DNA of 64,000 nt, taken from Streptomyces omiyaensis. GTDB taxonomy: Bacteria; Actinomycetota; Actinomycetes; Streptomycetales; Streptomycetaceae. Shown piece after piece: positions 8,659 through 14,344 of this stretch. How positions within the stretch are numbered: position 1 is the first letter of the stretch; the number at the start of each line of letters is the position of its first letter. The notes beneath the pieces were generated by a model, which worked only from the letters and a program-made list of their open reading frames with translations, had not been told where the DNA came from and made no database searches. Made by a program: the position numbers and the translations under genes. Location of the stretch: assembly GCF_014650895.1 (NCBI RefSeq), contig NZ_BMVV01000002.1, positions 186,001 through 250,000 on the forward strand, in the 5' to 3' direction.

Positions 8659-8910
8659 GTGAGCGTGGAGAACGTGCCACGCTCCGCCCCACCACCCGAC
8701 TGGGTCCTCGATCGGCGCCGACAGGTCGGCGACCGCATCAGGGCGGCACGACTGCACGCGAACCTCACCCAAGAGGCAGTCGCGCACAGGGTCCCCATGG
8801 ACCGGTCGACCTACATCCGCATCGAGCAAGGCCAGTCCGCGGCCACCCTCGACACGCTCTTTCTGGTCGCCGATGTGATCGGCGTCCCCCTCGCCCATCT
8901 AGTGCGGTAG
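8659..8910 (+). CDS. small XRE-family helix-turn-helix regulator
   Basis: 83-residue DNA-binding protein that is little more than one XRE/Cro-type helix-turn-helix (about residues 24-80: RIRAARLHANLTQEAVA..STYIRIEQGQ). It starts with GTG and lacks a strong Shine-Dalgarno sequence. It lies on its own on the plus strand at the left end of the prophage, outside the lytic operons, so it may regulate a lysogeny or accessory function rather than the main immunity switch, which is at the other end. An inverted repeat upstream suggests self-control. Confidence 0.85.
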   Translation: MSVENVPRSAPPPDWVLDRRRQVGDRIRAARLHANLTQEAVAHRVPMDRSTYIRIEQGQSAATLDTLFLVADVIGVPLAHLVR

Positions 8911-8956
8911 CCCCGGCCGGCCACGAAGAGCTGTCGACCGGGGCCCCGCGAACTGG

Positions 8957-9109
8957 CTACACGGCCGGGGAGCCGCTCCCCGGGCACGTCTCGGTGCCGG
9001 TGCCGCCCCGCTGGTGCATGGCCGTGGGCTGTCCGGGCGCGGAGCCGACGCCGGCCCCGCAGACGGGGCAGCTTCCCTCACACATGCCGGGGTCGAATCG
9101 CTTGGTCAC
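8957..9109 (-). CDS. 50-residue Cys-rich small protein
   Basis: GTG start at 9109 with a GGAGGA site seven bases upstream; too short to be noticed by length alone. The sequence has CEGSCPVCG near the N-terminus and one more Cys near the C-terminus (ETCPGSG), so it could bind zinc, though only four Cys are present. No family recognised. It is separated from the upstream minus-strand gene by a hairpin terminator, so it may have its own promoter. Confidence 0.6.
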   Translation of the reverse strand: MTKRFDPGMCEGSCPVCGAGVGSAPGQPTAMHQRGGTGTETCPGSGSPAV

Positions 9110-9157
9110 AGTGCAGTCCTCCTGGCGTAGGCGGTGCTGACGGTGGTGCGATGTGCG

Positions 9158-9180
9158 CTCCCCGGCCGAACGCCGGGGAG
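9158..9180 (-). terminator. hairpin terminator after the 153-residue gene
   Basis: A 9-bp perfect stem CTCCCCGGC / GCCGGGGAG with a 5-base loop, directly behind the stop at 9184-9186. Confidence 0.75.
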
Positions 9181-9183
9181 GGT

Positions 9184-9645
9184 CTAGAAGGCGGCCTGCA
9201 GCTCCCGGCCGCCGGCGCCCTGTCCAGCTCGGGCGGTGTGGTGGAACAGACAGTGGACCCGCGCGCCCGAGTGGAAGACGACCCCGAATCCGGGGTGCTG
9301 GTTCTCGGGGGAGTAGCCGTAGGCGCTCGCGACCTCGGGGTGCCCCGAGTTGGCGGCTGCGGCAGCGAGGTAGTCCTGCGCGCGCTCGGGCGACACCTTG
9401 CCGTCCTGGTAGAGGGGCGGGTAATCCACCGTGGCAGGCGGGGTGCCGGTGACGACCGGGTCCTCGTCGCCCTTGGCGCCGGGCGGGGACGCCGTGGTGA
9501 CGCCGAACCAGACCTGGGCCCCGGTGGTGAACGTGACGTGCAGGCCAGTGGTGTGGTCGCCGCGATCCCAGGGGGCAACCAACTGGATATCGGGCGCCTT
9601 GTCCAGGACTTCGAGGGCGAACTGCTGAAAGCGCGCGGGGAGCAT
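9184..9645 (-). CDS. hypothetical protein, prophage left island
   Basis: 153-residue soluble protein with no signal peptide or membrane span. The ATG at 9645 has a GAGGAAA site. The N-terminal half (about 1-50) reads as an alternating strand pattern (TTGLHVTFTTGAQVWFGV), with a Pro/Asp-rich middle and a helical segment (SPERAQDYLAAAAA). A similar strand pattern near the C-terminus (GFGVVFHSGARVHCLFHH) suggests an internal repeat of a small beta domain. I do not recognise a family. It follows a small membrane peptide gene on the same strand in the accessory island. Confidence 0.7.
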   Translation of the reverse strand: MLPARFQQFALEVLDKAPDIQLVAPWDRGDHTTGLHVTFTTGAQVWFGVTTASPPGAKGDEDPVVTGTPPATVDYPPLYQDGKVSPERAQDYLAAAAANSGHPEVASAYGYSPENQHPGFGVVFHSGARVHCLFHHTARAGQGAGGRELQAAF

Positions 9646-9708
9646 TTGTGATCATTTCCTCTCGGTGCGGCCCGCCCATCCTAAGGACTGCGGGGTGCCG
9701 ACCAGGGC

Positions 9709-9792
9709 TCAGCGCGTGATGCCGATGCCGATCACGGCCAGCAGCGCGAAGGTGGTCAGGACGTACAGGGCCTGACGCTGCCACTCCTTCAC
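9709..9792 (-). CDS. 27-residue single-span membrane peptide
   Basis: A tiny reading frame starting with GTG at 9792, whose first bases overlap the stop of the upstream gene (GTGA). The peptide has a short polar head (VKEWQRQ) and one hydrophobic helix (ALYVLTTFALLAVIGIGI). The overlap and the clean membrane helix argue that it is real. It could be a small membrane modulator of its neighbours; nothing identifies a function. Confidence 0.5.
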   Translation of the reverse strand: MKEWQRQALYVLTTFALLAVIGIGITR

Positions 9793-10232
9793 CGCGAGGC
9801 TGGCGCGACGGGCGGGCGGTCGGGGCGGCCGATGAACGGTGCCGCCGCCCGGTGCTCGCGGATCGCCGTCAGCATGTCGCGGGCGCACAGCGCGAGGTGC
9901 CGGGGGTACGACCACGTGCCCAGCGGGCTGCTGCTCGGGCCCTCCGCACGAAGGCGGGCAAGTACCTCCAGGGCGCCGCGGCCGCGCGCGCACAGGTCCA
10001 CGGGCGGCACCGTGAGGAGGCCGCGCTCCAGGACGTCGAGGTAGTCGAGGAGCGTCGCCGTGACGCGGGCCAACTCGTCCTCGCCAGGGTGGTCCCGCAT
10101 CGCGAGGGTGCGCCGGACGAGAGCCGCTGCCAGGTCCTCGACGCGCCGGTCCACGGAGGGCCCGTCCTGGAGGAGTAGATCCCCGATCGGGCTGGGCCGC
10201 CTGATCTCATCGGGCCGGCTGTGCTCAGGCAT
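9789..10232 (-). CDS. DUF6415-like hypothetical protein
   Basis: 147-residue mostly helical protein. The ATG at 10232 has a strong GGAGGGAG site. The central part (about 28-100: AALVRRTLAMRDHPG..LTVPPVDLCARGRGALEVLARLR) resembles Streptomyces small proteins grouped as DUF6415, often found beside XRE-type regulators; this assignment is from memory of the pattern and is uncertain. It is divergent from the XRE-TPR regulator gene with a 149-base shared promoter region, and its stop overlaps the start of a 27-residue membrane peptide. Confidence 0.65.
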   Translation of the reverse strand: MPEHSRPDEIRRPSPIGDLLLQDGPSVDRRVEDLAAALVRRTLAMRDHPGEDELARVTATLLDYLDVLERGLLTVPPVDLCARGRGALEVLARLRAEGPSSSPLGTWSYPRHLALCARDMLTAIREHRAAAPFIGRPDRPPVAPASR

Positions 10233-10336
10233 GGGGGCGCTCCCTCCGTCGGGGGCATTCCTGCGGTTCGCTGTACGCCCCGGTGGCTGTAGGTCGATGA
10301 TGTGTGGGCACCCATCTGCACTGGTAGGCCATCGAG

Positions 10337-10364
10337 TGGCCACGCATGGCCACGGCGCGGCCAC
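10337..10364. promoter_or_regulatory. three GGCCAC repeats, candidate operator
   Basis: TGGCCAC (10337), TGGCCAC (10347) and CGGCCAC (10358) occur 10 and 11 bases apart, so on one face of the helix, just upstream of the Shine-Dalgarno sequence of the XRE-TPR gene. Binding there would block expression of that gene and perhaps the divergent one. Confidence 0.45.
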
Positions 10365-10381
10365 GGCCCTGAGGGACCGCA

Positions 10382-11644
10382 ATGACACCTCACACTGGCG
10401 GCATGAGCCGCAACGACGCCCTGCGCGCGGCCCGCCTCCGCGTCGGCTGGAGATCCGCTGAGGCCGCCGCCGGCGCGCTCACCGCCCACGGACAGCGGCT
10501 CCTCGACGACCGGCACTTCGCCGTGTCCCCACGGACGTGGCGCCGGTGGGAGGGACCGCGCCCCGGCTGGCCGTCCGACGAGACCGCGCTCGTCCTGCAC
10601 GACGCGCTCGGCCGGTGGCCGGAGGACCTCGGCTTCACCACCCCGCCGGGCTGGATCCGGCCCGAGCACCACGAAGAGACCACCGTGCAGCAGCAGTCCC
10701 TCCTCGCCGTCACCGCGCCCGCTCTCGTTCCTGGACCGCTCGCCCCACAGCAGGTCGACCCCGCGCTCGTCGACTACTTCCAGGCCCAGCTCGAAGGGCA
10801 CTACCGCGCCGACATGCTGCTCGGCCCACACGACTTGATCGGCACCCTCGGCCCCCAGTACCAGCTCATCGACAAGCTCACCCGGAGCGCGACCGGCGAC
10901 ACCCGCCGCGGCCTGCTCCGCGTCGGCGCCGCCTACGCCGCGCTCGTCGGCTGGCTCTACCAGGACGCCGGCGACCTGAGTGCGGCCACTTTCTGGCGGG
11001 GCATCACCCAGGAGATAGCGCTCCGCGCCCGCGACCCCCACCTCATCGGCTACGCCATGGTCAACTCGGCGCAGGTCCGGACCGACCTCGGAGACGGGGC
11101 CAGCGTCATCGACCTGTGCGAGGCCGCCCTCGACGACGACAAGGTCGTGCCGAAGATCCGGGTCATGGCCATGCAGCAGCAGGCCCACGGCGCCAGCCTC
11201 CTCCGGGACCGAGCCGCCGTCGACCGGCTCATCGACGCCGCCGACCAGCTCCTGCCCCGGGTCGACGACGACCTCCCCTGGGGCAACGCCTGCCGCCGCA
11301 CCCCCGGCTACCTAGAGGTGCAGCGCGCCACCTGCTACGGCCGGCTCGGGCTCGGCACCGAGGCGAGCGCCCTGTGGCAGCAGGTGCTCGCCGTCGTGCC
11401 CGCGACCGCGCGGCGGGACCGCGGCGTCTACATGGCCCGGCACGCCACCGCGGCCGCCACCGCTCGGGAGCCGGAGCAGGCGGTGGAGATCGCGCGGGAG
11501 GTGGCGACGATCGCGGTGGAGACTGGCTCGGCCCGGATGCGCCGGGAGCTGGAGGCGCTGGAGCGGGTGATGCGGCCGTGGCACGATGCGCCGGTAGGCC
11601 GGGACCTGGCCGAGGCCCTGGCGCCCGTGACGGAGGGGACCTGA
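10382..11644 (+). CDS. XRE-type regulator with TPR-like sensor domain
   Basis: 420-residue protein. The first 80 residues resemble the DNA-binding part of Streptomyces HTH-TPR regulators (LRAARLRVGWRSAEAAAGAL..VSPRTWRRWEG). The remainder (about 115-400) is helical and repeats TPR-like motifs such as GDLSAATFWRGITQEIALRARD and EASALWQQVLAVVP. Such proteins sense a ligand or partner through the TPR part. The ATG at 10382 has GAGGGA seven bases upstream. Its stop overlaps the start of the pterin-dehydratase-like gene (TGATG), so the two are co-translated. It is outside the phage lytic operons, in the lysogen-expressed position. Confidence 0.8.
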   Translation: MTPHTGGMSRNDALRAARLRVGWRSAEAAAGALTAHGQRLLDDRHFAVSPRTWRRWEGPRPGWPSDETALVLHDALGRWPEDLGFTTPPGWIRPEHHEETTVQQQSLLAVTAPALVPGPLAPQQVDPALVDYFQAQLEGHYRADMLLGPHDLIGTLGPQYQLIDKLTRSATGDTRRGLLRVGAAYAALVGWLYQDAGDLSAATFWRGITQEIALRARDPHLIGYAMVNSAQVRTDLGDGASVIDLCEAALDDDKVVPKIRVMAMQQQAHGASLLRDRAAVDRLIDAADQLLPRVDDDLPWGNACRRTPGYLEVQRATCYGRLGLGTEASALWQQVLAVVPATARRDRGVYMARHATAAATAREPEQAVEIAREVATIAVETGSARMRRELEALERVMRPWHDAPVGRDLAEALAPVTEGT

Positions 11645-11964
11645 TGTCGGACGAGAAGCTGCCGTTGTCGGAGGCCGAGATCGAGGAGGCGCTCGCGGCC
11701 CTGCCCGGGTGGCGGCGCGACGGCGACGAGATCACCCGCAGCTACGGCATCCGCTACCACGGTGGCGTCGCCATGATCGTGCACGTTGCGGACGTCGAGC
11801 GGCTGATCGGACACCACGCGGACATCGACCTCCGCTGGGGCCGGATCCGGTTCGGCATCACCACCCACGACGCCGGCCACCGCCTGACCGCAGCCGACTT
11901 CGACCTCGCGCGCCGGATCGACTCCATCGCGGCCGCGCACCTGGCCGAGCCCATGGATGCCTGA
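11644..11964 (+). CDS. pterin-4a-carbinolamine dehydratase homologue
   Basis: 106-residue protein of the PCD/DCoH fold. Family features are LPGWRRDGDEITRSY near the N-terminus, then HHADIDLRWGRIRFGITTHDAG and LTAADFDLARRID. Active enzymes normally carry an HHP motif; here the Pro is Ala, and the usual GGLT is GHRLT, so dehydratase activity is uncertain. PCD recycles the cofactor of aromatic hydroxylases, and the fold also acts as a protein-binding co-regulator (DCoH) in animals. Coupled to the XRE-TPR gene by a one-base overlap, it may act with that regulator; no hydroxylase is nearby. Confidence 0.82.
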   Translation: MSDEKLPLSEAEIEEALAALPGWRRDGDEITRSYGIRYHGGVAMIVHVADVERLIGHHADIDLRWGRIRFGITTHDAGHRLTAADFDLARRIDSIAAAHLAEPMDA

Positions 11965-11983
11965 CCCCCGGACATGACGAAGC

Positions 11984-12007
11984 CGCCCCCTCCCGAAGGA
12001 GGGGGCG
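11984..12007. terminator. bidirectional terminator between island and lysis genes
   Basis: Perfect 10-bp stem CGCCCCCTCC / GGAGGGGGCG with a 4-base loop, placed between the convergent dehydratase-like gene and the last lysis gene. Confidence 0.85.
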
Positions 12008-12012
12008 TGCTG

Positions 12013-12333
12013 TCACTTCACCAGGATGGACACCAGCCATCCGCCCGCCGGGACCGCAAGCAGCCCCACACCGATCGCCGTCCAGGCGACCTTCTCCACC
12101 GCAGCCAGCCGCGGCCCGTGCGTGGCTGCGGCCTTGCCGTCCGCCTCGAGCGCGTCGACGCGCTTCTCCAGGGACTTCAGGTCGTCGCCGTGCTGGATCA
12201 GCGCCCGGTCGGTCTGGTCCGACCGCTGCACCAGCAGGGCCAGCGAGCCATCCACCCGGGCGAACCCGGTCTCGAGGATGCCCCGCATCCGCTCCAGCTC
12301 CAGAGCCACCTGCCCTGACTCCGTGGGCGTCAC
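12013..12333 (-). CDS. lysis-cassette protein, coiled coil plus C-terminal span
   Basis: 106-residue protein. Residues about 5-75 are charged and helical with heptad-like spacing (LKSLEKRVDALEADGK), and the C-terminus (about 83-105: VAWTAIGVGLLAVPAGGWLVSIL) is a single membrane span. It begins in a 4-base ATGA overlap with the holin gene and is the last gene of the lytic transcript. The layout suits a second holin-like or holin-modulating protein, but this is inferred from position and topology. Confidence 0.72.
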   Translation of the reverse strand: MTPTESGQVALELERMRGILETGFARVDGSLALLVQRSDQTDRALIQHGDDLKSLEKRVDALEADGKAAATHGPRLAAVEKVAWTAIGVGLLAVPAGGWLVSILVK

Positions 12334-12572
12334 GAGCGGCCCGCGTCGTAGCGGCCGGTGGTGTCGGTGGTGCGGATCCAGGACGGCAGCAGTGCCTGTA
12401 CTCCGGGGATCGCCATCATGCGGGTGAGCCCGCCGGCGACGGCGAGCGCGCCGGCGACCCAGGGCAGGGTGGCGGGGATGCCGGACGCGTCGACGATCGC
12501 GGGCAGCAGGACGGCGATGGCGGCGGCGGTCTGGAGGACGGTGCGCGCGGTGCGCTTGGCGGCGTCGGACAT
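12330..12572 (-). CDS. putative holin
   Basis: 80-residue membrane protein with two hydrophobic segments (about 11-28 and 35-55) and a short polar C-terminus. Size, topology and position directly behind the amidase gene match actinophage holins, which permeabilise the membrane so that endolysin reaches the wall. Start ATG at 12572 has an AGGAG site. It overlaps the next lysis gene by four bases. No specific holin family motif can be read with certainty. Confidence 0.78.
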   Translation of the reverse strand: MSDAAKRTARTVLQTAAAIAVLLPAIVDASGIPATLPWVAGALAVAGGLTRMMAIPGVQALLPSWIRTTDTTGRYDAGRS

Positions 12573-12585
12573 GATGCGGCTCCTG

Positions 12586-13371
12586 TCAGTTGGCGAGGCG
12601 GGCGGCGAGCTTGTCGGCCACCTTGTCGGCGAGCTTGTCGAGCTGGGCGTCGGTGAGACCGGTCGTCGACAGGCCCTTGGTCTGGGTGGCGGCCTGCTTG
12701 GCGTAGGCCGAGGCGTCCCGCTGGATCTGGAAGACATCGCGCGGGTCGAGGTCCGGGTTCTTGAAGGCGGCCACGGCCAGAGCGATGCGCTTCAGGTCGT
12801 CGTCGGAGATGGCCATGTCGTCCTCCTCGGGGGCGGGGGTCTTGCCGGTCGCGCGGGCGACGATGCCCGGGAACACGACCTCCTTGAACTGTCGGACCCG
12901 GGCGTCGCCGGGGCAGTTGGTGCCGTCCTTCGCCCACTCCGGGTGCAGCCGGTGGTAGCCGAAGCCGGGGGCGTCCCACTCCGGGCAGATCCGCAGCGGG
13001 ATCCCGTGTCGCTGGTGCAGCCACACGCCGAGCTTGATCAGCTCTTCGATCTGCGCCGGCGTCCACGGGTCCGTGCCGCTGGTGTTGCTGGCCGTCTCGA
13101 TGCTGACGGCGCCGTGCCCGTTCGGCCTGCGGTTCGCCAGGTAGTTGGCGTCCGCGCGGGTCTCGGTGCCGATGAACTGGCCGAGGTCGCCCTCGTAGCC
13201 GAGACCGAAGTGCGACTCCAGGTTGGTCGAGTCGCGCCAGTACTCGTAGGTTCGCTTCGCCGTCCACGGCGCGATGATGCTGTGGACGATGAATTGGTCG
13301 GGCGTGATCGCGGGCTGTTGATCGGACTCCGGCTGGAGCTCCATCTTGACCGCGCCGGGGTACCAGGCCAT
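12586..13371 (-). CDS. endolysin, N-acetylmuramoyl-L-alanine amidase
   Basis: 261-residue lytic enzyme of the Amidase_2/PGRP type. The catalytic domain (about 20-165) has the zinc-site pattern: H30 in FIVHS, H140/H143 in GYHRLHPEW and C153 in TNCPGD, with E92 in VSIETASN as a likely catalytic residue. It should cut the amide bond between muramic acid and the stem peptide. The C-terminal 90 residues are a Pro/acidic linker and a helical tail (ALVAAFKN..DKLADKVADKLAARL) with no recognised wall-binding repeat. No signal peptide, consistent with holin-dependent release. Confidence 0.9.
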   Translation of the reverse strand: MAWYPGAVKMELQPESDQQPAITPDQFIVHSIIAPWTAKRTYEYWRDSTNLESHFGLGYEGDLGQFIGTETRADANYLANRRPNGHGAVSIETASNTSGTDPWTPAQIEELIKLGVWLHQRHGIPLRICPEWDAPGFGYHRLHPEWAKDGTNCPGDARVRQFKEVVFPGIVARATGKTPAPEEDDMAISDDDLKRIALAVAAFKNPDLDPRDVFQIQRDASAYAKQAATQTKGLSTTGLTDAQLDKLADKVADKLAARLAN

Positions 13372-13434
13372 GGGGCCTCCAGGTATGACGATGCCCCGGC
13401 CGGTCGGCGCGGGGCGGGCAGGGTGGGGCAGGGA

Positions 13435-13935
13435 TCAGGCGGTCTCGTAGCGGAGGGTGGCCCACAGCCGGTCGCCGTTCGCCCACGTCTGGGGCGTCGT
13501 CGCCGTCGCGGCCGCCGCAGCGCCGGTGTTGCCGAAGTAGACGGCGGCGGTCGTGCCGCCGGCCGAGATGTACGCCGTGCCCTGCGAGTAGCCGGCGGCG
13601 CCGACGGACGAGTCTCCGGCGAACGCCCGGCACACGAACTCCGCCGAGCTGGACGCGGTGTACGGCAGGGAGAACATCCAGTTCCCGGAGCCGAAGGTGG
13701 TGGTCGACCCGACGGTCAGCTTGATCGCGGCGTCGCACATCTTCCCGACGAGCTTGGCCCGGCCGGTGAGTGTGCCGTTGCCGGTGGCGGGCGCGGTGCC
13801 GGTGGTGGTCCAGGCGACCGCGTAGGCGGTGCCGCCCGCGATCAAGTCGGCGAACTGGTCTCTGATCTCGGCGTTCATCGTGGCGGCGGCGACGACCTCG
13901 CCGACAACCCAGGTACGGGGGACTGCGATCGCCAT
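13435..13935 (-). CDS. putative tail-tip or receptor-binding protein
   Basis: 166-residue Gly/Ala/Thr-rich protein. The N-terminus (PRTWVVGEVVAAATMNAEIRDQF) resembles the start of many actinophage tail-tip proteins, and the rest looks like a beta-rich fibre or jelly-roll domain with short strands and small residues. It lies between the tail genes and endolysin and starts in a one-base TGATG overlap with the upstream gene, so it is part of the late operon. A structural role at the tail tip is inferred from position. Confidence 0.65.
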   Translation of the reverse strand: MAIAVPRTWVVGEVVAAATMNAEIRDQFADLIAGGTAYAVAWTTTGTAPATGNGTLTGRAKLVGKMCDAAIKLTVGSTTTFGSGNWMFSLPYTASSSAEFVCRAFAGDSSVGAAGYSQGTAYISAGGTTAAVYFGNTGAAAAATATTPQTWANGDRLWATLRYETA

Positions 13936-14333
13936 CAGGCCTCCAGGGTGGGTCGGGTCGGGTCGGTCGGGTCGGCCTCGGCCCACCAGTTCTGCTCGGT
14001 GCGCGGCAGGCCGTCGAGGGCTTCCTCGATCGCGGCCGGGTCGGGCGGGAAGGTGATGCGCCACCAGCCGGTGCCGCACTCCATGCACCACATGCGGGGG
14101 TCGGCAGGGCTGACGATCTGCGCCGACAGGCATGAGCAGTCGGCCACCCAGCGGCCGTGGTTGATCCGGGCGTACACCGTCTCCAGGAGCATGCCCTCGC
14201 CGACGGTGACCCGGCGCTGCATCCGCTCCTCGTACCAGCGGACGGCACGCATCGCCGGGGGCTCCGCCGCCCACGCCTCGGGGTCGAGGTAGGGCGGCGG
14301 CAGGTAGAACGTCTCGGCACGGAAGATCGGCAC
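13935..14333 (-). CDS. hypothetical late protein with Cys cluster
   Basis: 132-residue protein with a central CSC...CMEC arrangement (about residues 66-86, DCSCLSAQIV..MWCMECGTGWW) that looks able to hold a zinc ion, and a Trp-rich C-terminus. It follows the large tail-tip gene by 11 bases and overlaps the next gene by one base. No family recognised; a minor tail or tail-assembly role is possible from position only. Confidence 0.65.
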   Translation of the reverse strand: MPIFRAETFYLPPPYLDPEAWAAEPPAMRAVRWYEERMQRRVTVGEGMLLETVYARINHGRWVADCSCLSAQIVSPADPRMWCMECGTGWWRITFPPDPAAIEEALDGLPRTEQNWWAEADPTDPTRPTLEA

Positions 14334-14344
14334 CGGGGCTCCTC

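Noticed and set aside
8309..8695. Frames on both strands between attL and the XRE gene (8309-8695 minus, 8332-8613 plus)
   Set aside because: Poor composition, no ribosome-binding site, and the region contains attachment-arm repeats instead.
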